DNA from: Flavobacteriaceae bacterium UBA1682
GTDB lineage: Bacteria; Bacteroidota; Bacteroidia; Flavobacteriales; Flavobacteriaceae
DNA length: 64,000 nucleotides
NCBI GenBank assembly: GCA_002320285.1
Contig: DCKE01000029.1
Location: 28,514-92,513 of the forward strand
Reading direction: 5' to 3'
In this document: positions 1 through 8,821 of the stretch, in pieces
Position numbering within the stretch: the first letter of the stretch is position 1
Layout of the letters: every line of letters begins with the position of its first letter
Position numbers and translations under genes: made by a program
The notes under the pieces: model-generated
Seen by the model: only the letters and a program-made list of their open reading frames with translations
What the model was told of the DNA's origin: nothing
The model's database searches: none

Positions 1-197
1 TAGGAAATCAGTTTATCAAAGGCTTTTGCAAAGGTTTCGATAGTGATGTCTTCGGCATCGGCTTCGTTGCTGGTTCTTTTCAATATAAAATTGAATACCT
101 CGTTCCAAAAGTGATTTAGAAGAAAGGTAAACGCAGTCTGATCTCCTTCAATAGCTAAAGAGATATTGTTTTTTAGTGATTCGGAAGTTATTTTCAA
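1..197 (-). CDS. RNA polymerase sigma factor, ECF/sigma-70 family (N-terminal part, runs off the window)
   Basis: Reading leftwards from 197 the frame stays open to the window edge and gives about 65 residues that look like sigma-70 region 2: an early stretch around IEGDQTAFTFLLNHFW, then RTSNEADAEDITIETFAKAF, the usual 'AED..QetF.ka' core-binding helix of extracytoplasmic-function sigma factors. No ATG is available, because an in-frame TAG lies nine codons upstream. The best start is TTG at 197-195, which overlaps the TGA stop of the upstream glycosyltransferase as TTGA, so the two are probably translationally coupled. The family directs core RNA polymerase to specific promoters. The target regulon cannot be seen, and regions 3 and 4 lie outside the window. 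Confidence 0.75.
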   Translation of the reverse strand, partial: MKITSESLKNNISLAIEGDQTAFTFLLNHFWNEVFNFILKRTSNEADAEDITIETFAKAFDKLIS

Positions 198-1294
198 ATT
201 TTTTTCGGTGAAAACAAATGACTAATATATATAACGCATTGAGTAAATGTATGAATAAACTCTAAAGCGGGAAACCAATAGCTGATATCTTTTTCGTTAA
301 ATTTTTTGAAAGCTTTACTCATATAGATCCAGACAATCAAATATCTAAAGAGTAGAATGGCTAATACGATCATCCATTCATATTGAAAGGAGAATAATAA
401 GGCCGCGCTGATCAATAAGGTGATTTGAGTGAAATTAAAAAAGCGAATTTTTAATTGATCGCCAAATCCTAATAAAGCCAGGGTTTTATTTTGAAAGGAG
501 ATCGCAGAGCTCCAGGATTTAAAGTTGTTTTTAACGGTTGTTGTTGTAAAGCCCATAGGAGCATCGCATATAGTGGTGTTTTTACCATGCGCAACTTGAT
601 TGATAAACAGGGAGTCTTCACCATAGGGAAGGCTCATGTGTTCTATATATCCGTTTACGCTAAAGAACTCATCTTTTTTATAAGCGAGATTACGACCATT
701 TCCCAAAAAGGGCTTGCCCATTAAGGTCCAGGAAAAAACGTGTAAGCTTTGTAAGGTGTTTTGAAATCGAAACAATTTATTGGTCCAAGATTTTGCCTTT
801 GGCTCAATACGAGCATGACCAATTACAATGGTTTTATGCAAAGTAAATTGGGCGCTGAGGTTCATGATCCATTGTGGAGAATCCGGATAAGAATCGGGCT
901 CGATAAATAGCAAGTATTCGTTTTTTGCCGCTTTAATACCTAAGGTCAAGGCGTATTTTTTGTTACCCCAAAACGCTTCGTTATTGACAACATCTACAAT
1001 TTTTACAAATGGAAACTGTGATGCGCAGTCTTTCATCAGTTCTAAGGAGTCGTCGGTAGAAGCATTGTTGATCAATACGATCTCAAAGTCGGGATACGAC
1101 TGATTGATCAGTAGTGGAAGGAGCTTTTTTAAGGGCTCAAATTGGTTTTTCACACAAATCAGTACCGAAATTGGAATTCTTTTCGGAGTACATTTCTGTG
1201 CTTGACGAAAGGTGATTGGTCCAAAAACAGAGATGTAATAGATGATTTGTATTAAAACAATTCCAATGAAAAAATAAAATAGAATCGTTAGCAT
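194..1294 (-). CDS. Membrane-anchored family 2 glycosyltransferase
   Basis: This is a 366-residue protein. An N-terminal transmembrane helix (about residues 3-27) is followed by a GT-A domain starting at PISVLICVKNQ and the family 2 pattern PDFEIVLINNASTDDS. An acceptor-side EPDSYP replaces a classical DxD, then come GNGRNLAYKKDEF and the general-base GEDSLF. About three hydrophobic segments end the protein (around residues 285-360), so the catalytic domain sits on the cytoplasmic face of the inner membrane. The sugar and acceptor cannot be inferred. It lies downstream of recF and murB on the same strand, 63 bases after murB, and its stop codon overlaps the start of a sigma-factor gene. Confidence 0.85.
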   Translation of the reverse strand: MLTILFYFFIGIVLIQIIYYISVFGPITFRQAQKCTPKRIPISVLICVKNQFEPLKKLLPLLINQSYPDFEIVLINNASTDDSLELMKDCASQFPFVKIVDVVNNEAFWGNKKYALTLGIKAAKNEYLLFIEPDSYPDSPQWIMNLSAQFTLHKTIVIGHARIEPKAKSWTNKLFRFQNTLQSLHVFSWTLMGKPFLGNGRNLAYKKDEFFSVNGYIEHMSLPYGEDSLFINQVAHGKNTTICDAPMGFTTTTVKNNFKSWSSAISFQNKTLALLGFGDQLKIRFFNFTQITLLISAALLFSFQYEWMIVLAILLFRYLIVWIYMSKAFKKFNEKDISYWFPALEFIHTFTQCVIYISHLFSPKKI

Positions 1295-1357
1295 AATGGT
1301 GATTTACGTTTCGAAATAAGGAAAGCAAATGTACGATTTTACTAGGAATTTATACAA

Positions 1358-2371
1358 TTAAAAAATGTTTACTTCGGCGCATATTTCAATGTGAAATTTT
1401 TGCAGTACGGCCTCTTGGATCGTTGCGGCTAATTGCGCGATTTCTGCACCAGTTGCGTTTCCATAATTGACTAGTACTAAGGCTTGTTTGCTGTGTACTC
1501 CTGCATCGCCAAAGCGTTTTCCCTTAAAGCCGGTTTGTTCAATAAGCCATCCTGCAGGTATTTTTGTCAATTCCTCATTGATGGTGTAATGGGGTATTTC
1601 TGGGTATTCTCGTTGAAGCTCGTGAAATTGTTGCGTGGAGATAACCGGATTTTTAAAGAAACTACCGCTATTTCCGATTTCTTTAGGGTTGGGAAGTTTG
1701 CTTTCTCGTATGGCAATTACGGCCTTGCTAACGTCGTGAATAGTAGGTTCGATGATGTTGTTTTGTTGCAATTCCGATTGTATAGCACCATATCCAATAT
1801 GCAACTTGTGATTTCTTTTAGTCAGTTTAAAAACTACAGAAAGTACAATATACTGGTCTTTTAATTCATTTTTGAAGACGCTTTCTCGATAGTCAAACGC
1901 ACATTGTTTGTTGGAGAAAGTCACCAGTTCCAGATCTTTAATTCGCAGCGCTACACATTCGACCATTTGGTCTTTAATTTCTACGCCATAAGCGCCGATA
2001 TTTTGAATGGGCGTAGTACCTACCTGACCCGGTATTAAGGAAAGATTTTCCAAGCCGCCCAGATTGTGCTCCAAAGTCCATAAGACAAATTCGTGCCAAT
2101 TTTCACCTACCTGAGCTTCAACCCAAGCAAAGTCATCGTCTTCTCGCAGTATTTTCTTTCCCTTAATGGCCAATTGTATTACTAAAGCCTCGATATCCTT
2201 GGTCAGTAACATATTGCTTCCACCGCCTAAGAAAAATAAGGTGTCGTCACGATATTGTTTTAATAGGGTAAGGAGTTGTTCTGTCTGAGTGGCAACGATA
2301 AAGCGTTTAGCTTTAACATCAATACCAAAAGTATTCAATTCTTTTAACGAAACGTCGGTGGCTGGAATCAT
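1358..2371 (-). CDS. murB: UDP-N-acetylmuramate dehydrogenase MurB
   Basis: FAD enzyme that reduces UDP-GlcNAc-enolpyruvate to UDP-MurNAc with NADPH, the second committed step of peptidoglycan synthesis in the cytoplasm. At 337 residues it has the length of the type I (E. coli-like) enzyme. FAD-binding motifs are FLGGGSNMLL (about 45-54) and LIPGQVGTTPIQNIGAYG. The substrate-binding YRESVF, the catalytic-serine loop NSGSFFKNP and the C-terminal catalytic Glu in CAEVNIF are present. It follows recF by 54 bases on the same strand. MurA, which makes its substrate, is also in this window (53941-55248) but not linked. Identity is firm. Confidence 0.97.
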   Translation of the reverse strand: MIPATDVSLKELNTFGIDVKAKRFIVATQTEQLLTLLKQYRDDTLFFLGGGSNMLLTKDIEALVIQLAIKGKKILREDDDFAWVEAQVGENWHEFVLWTLEHNLGGLENLSLIPGQVGTTPIQNIGAYGVEIKDQMVECVALRIKDLELVTFSNKQCAFDYRESVFKNELKDQYIVLSVVFKLTKRNHKLHIGYGAIQSELQQNNIIEPTIHDVSKAVIAIRESKLPNPKEIGNSGSFFKNPVISTQQFHELQREYPEIPHYTINEELTKIPAGWLIEQTGFKGKRFGDAGVHSKQALVLVNYGNATGAEIAQLAATIQEAVLQKFHIEICAEVNIF

Positions 2372-2425
2372 GTTATACAGGTCAATTTAACAGCTACAAA
2401 GATACGGTTTCCTTTTTCTGAAGCC

Positions 2426-3517
2426 TTAAATTTGTTTTTCAATTTTAAAAATTTCAAACTCTTGGTGGATACTGTTTAATAAGCGTTCTGTACGGTCTTC
2501 GTGGGTGTCGGAAATAAACAATTGCCCAAAGGTGTCTTGATGAACCAATTCAATGATTTGTCGTACGCGATCTTCGTCTAGTTTGTCAAAAATATCGTCA
2601 AACAACAATATAGGAGCCACACCGCTTTGTTTTTTCAAAAAATCGAATTGAGCGAGTTTTAACGCGATTAAAAAGGATTTTTGTTGACCCTGAGATCCAA
2701 ATTTTTTGATCGGATGTCCGTCTAGCTCAAAAGCGAGGTCGTCTTTGTGTATTCCGGTACTCGTATATTGTAAGATACGGTCTTTGGATTGATTTTCTGT
2801 AAATAATTCCAACAAGGATTTGTCAAAGAGTTGACTTTCGTAACGCAGTTGAACCGATTCTTGTTGTTGGGTGATTTGACTGTGATAACTATGGAAAATA
2901 GGAGTGAAGGTGCTGATAAAATCCTTCCTTTTTTCAAATATGGGTTGTGCTAATAGGGAAAGACGTTCGTTATAAACTTCTAAAGTTGCCGATTCAAAGG
3001 TGTGATTTAATGCGAAATACTTCAGCAGTGCATTGCGCTGAACAATTAGTTTTTGGTATTGAATCAGTTGTTGTAGGTAGTTGGCATCCAATTGAGAGAT
3101 CACACTATCCATGAATTTTCTGCGCATTTCACTACCTTCAGTGATGAGGTCACTGTCGGAGGGTGAAATAATTACCAACGGAATAAAACCGAAATGATCG
3201 GAAAAGCGATCATAGGCTTTGCCGTTTCTTTTAATGGTTTTTTTTTGCCCCTTGCGCAAGCTGCATACCAAATGCTCTTCGCGATCTTGCTTTTCAAAAG
3301 TGCCGTCGATCACAAAAAAATCCGTTCCGTGTTGAATATTTTGTAAGGCTACTGGATTGAAATAACTCTTTCCATAAGCAAGATAATAAATAGCATCGAG
3401 GACGTTCGTTTTACCCACGCCGTTCTTGCCGATAAAACAATTGATTTTTTTGTTAAAATCAAAATTTTGGTCGGTTATGTTTTTGTAATTGAGTAGGGTT
3501 AACTTTTTTAAATACAC
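2426..3517 (-). CDS. recF: DNA replication/repair protein RecF
   Basis: SMC-like ATPase that binds gapped DNA and helps RecO/RecR load RecA. In 363 residues it shows the Walker A motif GKNGVGKTN (about 30-38), the ABC-type signature FGSQGQQKSFL and Walker B ILLFDDIFDKLD near the C-terminus, the usual order for RecF. It is the first gene of a minus-strand group (recF-murB-glycosyltransferase-sigma) and is divergent from the TPR gene at 3651 across 133 bases. Unlike in many bacteria it is not next to dnaA or dnaN here. Confidence 0.95.
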   Translation of the reverse strand: MYLKKLTLLNYKNITDQNFDFNKKINCFIGKNGVGKTNVLDAIYYLAYGKSYFNPVALQNIQHGTDFFVIDGTFEKQDREEHLVCSLRKGQKKTIKRNGKAYDRFSDHFGFIPLVIISPSDSDLITEGSEMRRKFMDSVISQLDANYLQQLIQYQKLIVQRNALLKYFALNHTFESATLEVYNERLSLLAQPIFEKRKDFISTFTPIFHSYHSQITQQQESVQLRYESQLFDKSLLELFTENQSKDRILQYTSTGIHKDDLAFELDGHPIKKFGSQGQQKSFLIALKLAQFDFLKKQSGVAPILLFDDIFDKLDEDRVRQIIELVHQDTFGQLFISDTHEDRTERLLNSIHQEFEIFKIEKQI

Positions 3518-3620
3518 GCGAGAAGTGTTCTTTTAGGATTGGAAGTGCTTATTTTTTGAATTTTGGTGCAAATTATATAAAATATCAATAGAAAGCACTT
3601 TTATATTACAATAAAAATCC

Positions 3621-3628
3621 TATTTTTG
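3621..3628 (+). promoter_or_regulatory. Bacteroidetes -7 box for the TPR-ribH transcript
   Basis: TATTTTTG fits the Bacteroidetes primary-sigma -7 consensus TAnnTTTG and lies 23 bases before the ATG at 3651. The -33 position 19 bases upstream reads TTT rather than TTG, so the match is partial. Confidence 0.5.
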
Positions 3629-3650
3629 CCACTCATAAAATTTTTAGTAC

Positions 3651-4436
3651 ATGGCAACTTATAATAAAAGAGGTTATAAAGCTCCGAAACCAGAAGAAGA
3701 AAAAGAAGCGGGTGAATTCGATCAATTCAGTCAAGTAAATGCTCAACATAGTACTACTGCTGAAGTTTTTAATTCATTAGATAAAGGAGCTTCTAAAATG
3801 GAAGGCTGGGTAGCGAGAAACCAAAAATATATTTTTGGTGCTGTTGGTGCGATAGCTTTACTTACTGTAGGATATGTTTTGTACGATAAATTCGTAGTTG
3901 AACCTAAGAATGACGAAGCTGCAAACGAAATGTTTCAAGCACAAACTTATTTTCAAGAAGCAACAACAAGTCCTGTAGCTAGTGATTCATTATATAACTT
4001 GGCTTTAAAAGGCGGAGAAGGTAAATTAGGATTTATCGGAATTACGGAAACTTATTCAGGAACAGAATCAGCAAATCTTGCCAACTATTATGCAGGTATG
4101 GCTTATTTGAACTTAGGAAAAAATAAAGAAGCGATTGCTCATTTAGAGAAATTTAGCTCTAAAGATATGTTATTAGGTTCTTTAGCTTTAGGAGGAATTG
4201 GAGACGCTTTTTCAGAATTAAACCAAAAACAAGATGCTTTTGATTTTTACAAAAAAGCAGCTGAAATAAATAAAAATGATTTTACTACACCGCGTTTTTT
4301 AAATAAAGCAGGTATGGTAGCTTTGGAATTGGGTAAAAAAGACGAAGCACTGAAATTATTTAACGATATTAAAAACAATTATCAGTCATCAAGTGAAGCT
4401 ACTACGGTGGATATGATGATTGGAATGGCACAATAA
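3651..4436 (+). CDS. Inner-membrane tetratricopeptide repeat protein (YfgM-like)
   Basis: A 261-residue protein with a charged cytoplasmic N-terminus (residues 1-58), a single transmembrane helix (about 60-78, YIFGAVGAIALLTVGYVLY), and an extracytoplasmic alpha-helical domain with TPR-type helices (for example NYYAGMAYLNLGKNKEAIAHLEKF and the segment around residues 180-200). This layout matches the TPR_21/YfgM group, ancillary factors at the SecYEG translocon in E. coli. That role is inferred by analogy only. It is seven bases upstream of ribH and likely co-transcribed with it. Confidence 0.8.
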   Translation: MATYNKRGYKAPKPEEEKEAGEFDQFSQVNAQHSTTAEVFNSLDKGASKMEGWVARNQKYIFGAVGAIALLTVGYVLYDKFVVEPKNDEAANEMFQAQTYFQEATTSPVASDSLYNLALKGGEGKLGFIGITETYSGTESANLANYYAGMAYLNLGKNKEAIAHLEKFSSKDMLLGSLALGGIGDAFSELNQKQDAFDFYKKAAEINKNDFTTPRFLNKAGMVALELGKKDEALKLFNDIKNNYQSSSEATTVDMMIGMAQ

Positions 4437-4443
4437 TATTTTT

Positions 4444-4932
4444 ATGGCAACGGCAAATAAAAATCTTTCGGAATACAATAAAGCAACTTTGCCTAATGCA
4501 AAAGAATTTACAGTTGGTATTGTTGTTTCAGAATGGAATGATCAAGTGACCAACGGTTTGTTTGCAGGAGCTGAAGCAGCCTTATTAGATTGTGGTTTAT
4601 TAGCGGAGAATCTAATTCGCTGGGATGTACCGGGAAGTTTTGAATTGATATTCGGAGCTAAAAAAATGATTGAAACCCATGAAGTCGATGCCGTGATCGT
4701 AATTGGTTGCGTGATTAAAGGGGAGACGATGCATTTTGAATTTGTATGTGAGGGGGTTACTCAGGGAATTAAAGATTTGAATTTAATTTCTGAGGTTCCG
4801 GTTATTTTCTGTGTATTAACAGATAATAATGAGCAACAATCTCTAGATCGAAGTGGCGGAATCCACGGAAATAAAGGTACAGAGGCTGCTGTAGCGGCTT
4901 TGAAAATGATTGCTCTGAATCAGCAATTCTAA
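4444..4932 (+). CDS. ribH: 6,7-dimethyl-8-ribityllumazine synthase
   Basis: Penultimate riboflavin enzyme, condensing 5-amino-6-ribitylaminouracil with 3,4-dihydroxy-2-butanone 4-phosphate. At 162 residues it has the family length. The motifs are in order: VSEWND near the N-terminus, WDVPGSFEL, GCVIKGETMHFEFV (with the active-site His), PVIFCVLT and the C-terminal NKGTEAAVAALKM helix. The ATG at 4444 is chosen over a TTG at 4420, which lies inside the upstream gene. No riboflavin riboswitch is visible. A terminator follows at 4961. Confidence 0.96.
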   Translation: MATANKNLSEYNKATLPNAKEFTVGIVVSEWNDQVTNGLFAGAEAALLDCGLLAENLIRWDVPGSFELIFGAKKMIETHEVDAVIVIGCVIKGETMHFEFVCEGVTQGIKDLNLISEVPVIFCVLTDNNEQQSLDRSGGIHGNKGTEAAVAALKMIALNQQF

Positions 4933-4960
4933 ATGAAATCAATGTGATCTTAAACTTTTA

Positions 4961-4999
4961 AAAACCTGTAAGAATTTATTTTACAGGTTTTCTTTTTTA
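4961..4999 (+). terminator. Rho-independent terminator after ribH
   Basis: Eleven-base stem AAAACCTGTAA (4961-4971) pairs with TTACAGGTTTT (4981-4991) across a nine-base loop and is followed by a T-rich tract. Confidence 0.85.
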
Positions 5000-5107
5000 T
5001 AGAATATTTAGAAAAACCAACTTTAGAAAGCCCGTTTTTATTCTTTAACTTTGTGTTTTTAGTATATTTTCTAATCTTATTAGGTGTAAAATCCAAAAAC
5101 GTTTTAA

Positions 5108-7045
5108 ATGTCAAATGTAATCCGATTACTGCCCGATCATGTCGCTAATCAAATTGCTGCTGGAGAAGTGGTTCAACGCCCGGCTTCAGTAGTGAAGGAG
5201 TTGGTAGAGAATGCTGTAGATGCTGGGGCAACTGAAATTAAATTGGTTGTCAAGGAAGCGGGTAAAACGCTTATTCAAGTTATAGATAACGGTAAAGGCA
5301 TGGGCGAGACCGATGCGCGTATGGCTTTTGAACGTCATGCTACATCAAAGATTTCGGTGGCAGAGGATTTATTTGCTTTAAGCACTAAGGGATTTCGTGG
5401 GGAAGCTCTGGCTTCGATTGCGGCTATTGCTCATGTGGAGTTAAAAACCCGTCAAATCAATGATGAGTTGGGAACGCATTTAGTGATAGAAGGTAGTAAG
5501 ATTACTTCGCAGGAAGTGGCAGTAGTTCCGCAAGGAACTTCTTTTGCCGTTAAAAATCTTTTTTTTAATATACCAGCCAGACGCAATTTTTTAAAGTCTA
5601 ATACGGTTGAATTTCGTCATATTATCGATGAATTTGAGCGCATAGCTTTGGCGCATAGTGGCATTCATTTTATATTGATTCACAACGGTAGTGAAATGTT
5701 TAATCTACCGGTGTCAAATTTCCGCCAGCGGATTGTCAATGTTTTTGGTTCAAAAACCAATGAGAAGTTGGTTCCCGTACAGGAAATGACAGAGATTATT
5801 GGGATCAGTGGTTTTGTTGGAAAACCCGAGTTCGCAAAACGGAGCCGTGGTGAACAATTCTTTTTTGTCAACGAACGGTTTATCAAAAGCGGTTACCTGC
5901 ATCATGCGGTACTAGCGGCTTTTGAGGGCTTGTTAAAGGAAGGGACACATCCGAGTTATTTTTTGTATTTAACCCTGCCTCCAAACTCTATCGATATCAA
6001 TATTCATCCGACTAAAACCGAGGTGAAGTTTGATGATGAACAAGCTTTGTACGCCATTTTACGATCGGCGATCAAACACAGTTTAGGGCAATTTAACGTA
6101 GCGCCAGTGTTGGATTTTCAGCGCGATGCTACGATGGATACACCTTATGATTTTAAGGAAAAAAAGGCTCCTACACCAACCATTCAGGTAGATACCAATT
6201 TTAATCCTTTTCGCGAGGAGGAAAGCGATACTAAAAAGAGTAGAACCTCGTTTGAACCTCGTAGCGCTCCTTCAAAATCTTTTGCGAGCAGTAGCGGTGG
6301 AGCTGCTTTTTCGAAACCTGTTTTTTCACCTAGTTTTGAAAAGCCCGATACCAGTGGTTCTTGGGAGACGCTATACGAGGGTTTAAAATCCTCTGCAGAT
6401 GATCTCGATTTGTCGGGATTGAATTTGGAAGAAGATGTTAAAACGAGTTCGTTGTTTGAGGGGTTAGTCGATGATAAATCATACAGCCGTTCATTCCAAC
6501 TCAATAAAAAATATATAATCAGCCCCATTAAGTCGGGTCTGGTAGTGATCGATCAACGCAGAGCTCATCAACGCATTTTATACGAGAAGTTTTTGAGTAA
6601 TATTACCGTACAGCAAGCTACGAGCCAGCAATTGCTGTTTCCTTTGCCACTGTACTACGCGCCTTTTGAAATTGAGTTGTTGCGCGAGTTGGAAAGTGCT
6701 TTAAAGCAAACCGGATTTATTTTTGAGTCTATAGATTCTGATAAAGTGGTAATTTCAGGACTTCCAGTGCACGTTGCCGAGAGCGAGGCCTCTATAGTAT
6801 TAGAAGATTTGTTAAACGATTTACAGGGAGAATTACCCGAAGTAAGTTTCAGTCAAACCGATCGTATCGCTAAATCGCTAGCCTTGAGTTTGGCCGTAAA
6901 ATCCGGTTCTTATTTGAATGACGAAGAACAAGAAAACATGGTTAATTCACTTTTCGCTTGCAAAGAGCCCAGTGTTTCCCCATTTTTAAAACCAACATTT
7001 ATCACGATGCGCGTTGAAGACATCGACAAAAAATTCACTTTATGA
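5108..7045 (+). CDS. mutL: DNA mismatch repair protein MutL, apparently without endonuclease motifs
   Basis: 645 residues. The N-terminal GHKL ATPase is intact: the helix around QIAAGEVVQRPASVVKELVE with NAVDAGA, then VIDNGKGMGE, RHATSKI and STKGFRGEALASIAAI. A low-complexity linker (about 340-450) leads to the C-terminal dimerisation domain. Where nicking MutL proteins have DQHAxxExxxxE, this one reads DQRRAHQRILYE (from residue 482). The ACR-like and CPHGRP metal-site motifs are replaced by LALSLAVKSG and SPFLKP (near 624). It should therefore couple mismatch recognition to downstream factors without cutting. It overlaps the next gene by ATGA. Confidence 0.95.
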   Translation: MSNVIRLLPDHVANQIAAGEVVQRPASVVKELVENAVDAGATEIKLVVKEAGKTLIQVIDNGKGMGETDARMAFERHATSKISVAEDLFALSTKGFRGEALASIAAIAHVELKTRQINDELGTHLVIEGSKITSQEVAVVPQGTSFAVKNLFFNIPARRNFLKSNTVEFRHIIDEFERIALAHSGIHFILIHNGSEMFNLPVSNFRQRIVNVFGSKTNEKLVPVQEMTEIIGISGFVGKPEFAKRSRGEQFFFVNERFIKSGYLHHAVLAAFEGLLKEGTHPSYFLYLTLPPNSIDINIHPTKTEVKFDDEQALYAILRSAIKHSLGQFNVAPVLDFQRDATMDTPYDFKEKKAPTPTIQVDTNFNPFREEESDTKKSRTSFEPRSAPSKSFASSSGGAAFSKPVFSPSFEKPDTSGSWETLYEGLKSSADDLDLSGLNLEEDVKTSSLFEGLVDDKSYSRSFQLNKKYIISPIKSGLVVIDQRRAHQRILYEKFLSNITVQQATSQQLLFPLPLYYAPFEIELLRELESALKQTGFIFESIDSDKVVISGLPVHVAESEASIVLEDLLNDLQGELPEVSFSQTDRIAKSLALSLAVKSGSYLNDEEQENMVNSLFACKEPSVSPFLKPTFITMRVEDIDKKFTL

Positions 7046-7797
7046 TGCAAATTACAGAAACAGTAAAACAACTGTTGATAATAAACGTTATATTTTTCTT
7101 AGGAGCACAATTCGTGCCTGCTATGGATGGTTATTTAGCCTTGTATTATTTCGAAAACCCCAGTTTTCAATATTGGCAACCTCTGACACATATGTTTATG
7201 CACGGCGGGTGGATGCATTTGTTTTTTAATATGTTTGCGCTGTATTCTTTTGGGTCAACCCTAGAACAGTTTTGGGGCAGTAAGAAGTTTTTGTTTTTTT
7301 ATATTTCATGTGGTTTAGGAGCTGCTGTATTACATAGTGGTGTCAATTACTATTTAGTACACGATGGGGTGAATACTTTAGTGGCCAACGGTTTTCAGAA
7401 AGAAGAAATATTTGCGGTTTTAAACCAAGGTAGGGGGATGTATAGTCCAGCATGGGCACAGTTTCTGTCGCCAAGTGCTTTAGAGAATATGATCATGTCC
7501 TATAGTGTTCCAGCCGTAGGTGCCTCGGGGGCTATCTACGGATTATTGGTGGCTTTTGCCTTTATGTTTCCCAATGCCGAATTGGCTTTGATGTTTATTC
7601 CCGTACCGATTAAAGCCAAGTATTTTGTACCGGGTATTTTGGTTATGGATTTGTATATGGGCTTAAATGGAGGGTCTATTTTTGGTGGATCTACCGGAAT
7701 TGCGCATTTTGCTCATATCGGTGGTGCTGTGGTCGGTTTCTTGATGATGTGGTACTGGAAGAAAAATCAGTTTGAACAAAATCGTTGGGATCATTAA
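7042..7797 (+). CDS. Rhomboid intramembrane serine protease (first of a pair)
   Basis: 251 residues with about six or seven hydrophobic segments. The catalytic dyad is visible as Ser162 in GASGAIYG and His225 in AHFAHIGGAVVGF. The oxyanion-side HLFFNMFALYSFG (residues around 57-69) and an early WQPLTHMFMH match the family. It cleaves transmembrane substrates within the bilayer; the substrate is unknown. The start ATG overlaps the mutL stop as ATGA. A second ATG one codon later is equally possible. The second rhomboid follows 30 bases downstream. Confidence 0.92.
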   Translation: MMQITETVKQLLIINVIFFLGAQFVPAMDGYLALYYFENPSFQYWQPLTHMFMHGGWMHLFFNMFALYSFGSTLEQFWGSKKFLFFYISCGLGAAVLHSGVNYYLVHDGVNTLVANGFQKEEIFAVLNQGRGMYSPAWAQFLSPSALENMIMSYSVPAVGASGAIYGLLVAFAFMFPNAELALMFIPVPIKAKYFVPGILVMDLYMGLNGGSIFGGSTGIAHFAHIGGAVVGFLMMWYWKKNQFEQNRWDH

Positions 7798-7827
7798 TTT
7801 TAAATTTGTAAGTAATACTATTATATC

Positions 7828-8724
7828 ATGGCTCTTTTAGACGATTTTAAAATGCAATACAGAATTGGCGGTGTCGTTCAAAAGTTATTGTTTTGGAACA
7901 TAGGCGTTTCTGTAGTTTTTTTTATTTTAAATGCTTTTGTTCCTTCGTTCCACCACTTGTTGTTGGGATGGATCGGCTTGTCGTCTAAGTCCAGTATTGC
8001 GTTAGCTAGGCCGTGGAGCTTTTTTACCTATGCGTTTCTACATGCCAATGTTTTTCACTTGATTTTTAATATGATCGTGTTGAACTTCGTAGGACGTTTG
8101 TTTATGACGTATTTTACCCAAAAACAATTTTTGGCTGTTTACTGTCTTGGTGCGGTTTTTGGAGGTATATTTTACGTATTATCGAGTTTTGTGTTTAGTA
8201 CAGGTATTATATTGGTGGGGGCTTCTGCTGCAATTATGGCCGCATTAGTGGCCTTGGCTACCTATGCTCCGTATATGCCGGTACGTTTGTTGCTGATCGG
8301 CGAGGTGAAGATGTGGCATATTGCTTTGGCTTTATTGATCATGGATTTAATTCAAATACCCGTTAGTAATACCGGAGGGCATCTTGCGCATTTAGGCGGT
8401 GCATTTTTTGGATTTTTATTTATCAAAGCGTTGCAAAGTGGTACGGATATCAGTAAACCCTTTACTTTTGTAGTCGATAAAACAACTAATTTATTTAATC
8501 CCAAGCCGGCCAAACACCCTTTTAAAAAGGTACATGTGAATCCCAATAAAACACAACAGACTACACAGCCTTCACAAGGCGGTTTGATTGGTGTAGGAAC
8601 AGCTGGGGCTGCTAAAGACCCAGAGCAACAGCGCATTGATCATATACTCGATAAAATTAGTAAATCGGGTTACGACAGTCTGAGCAAAGAAGAAAAGGAT
8701 TTTTTATTTAAAATAGGCAAATAG
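7828..8724 (+). CDS. Rhomboid intramembrane serine protease (second of a pair, GASA variant)
   Basis: 298 residues. A membrane domain with HANVFHLIFNMIVLNFVG, a nucleophile motif GASAA with Ser133 (Ala in place of the usual Gly of GxSG) and HLAHLGGAFFGF with His188, so both catalytic residues are retained. A soluble C-terminal tail of about 95 residues ends in a charged segment around LSKEEKDFLFKIGK. That tail is absent from the first rhomboid. It sits between the first rhomboid and the nuclease/phosphatase-fold gene and is probably in the mutL operon. Confidence 0.9.
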   Translation: MALLDDFKMQYRIGGVVQKLLFWNIGVSVVFFILNAFVPSFHHLLLGWIGLSSKSSIALARPWSFFTYAFLHANVFHLIFNMIVLNFVGRLFMTYFTQKQFLAVYCLGAVFGGIFYVLSSFVFSTGIILVGASAAIMAALVALATYAPYMPVRLLLIGEVKMWHIALALLIMDLIQIPVSNTGGHLAHLGGAFFGFLFIKALQSGTDISKPFTFVVDKTTNLFNPKPAKHPFKKVHVNPNKTQQTTQPSQGGLIGVGTAGAAKDPEQQRIDHILDKISKSGYDSLSKEEKDFLFKIGK

Positions 8725-8821
8725 TTTCCAATTAGGCGGGTCATCGAATTAGTTTTGGATTCCGTTGGCGTAGAAAAATAGGAAGACTATAAGAATCTTA
8801 ATGTAAAAGTATTAGTTGTAT

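Noticed and set aside
1484..1864. Long open frame antisense to murB
   Set aside because: Lies wholly within murB on the opposite strand with no family resemblance; a shadow frame.
4930..5107. Riboswitch or regulatory RNA around ribH
   Set aside because: No RFN-like conserved blocks upstream of the TPR-ribH unit; the only structure is the terminator.
6184..6528. Antisense frame inside the mutL linker
   Set aside because: Serine-rich mirror of a low-complexity linker, no start context or family.
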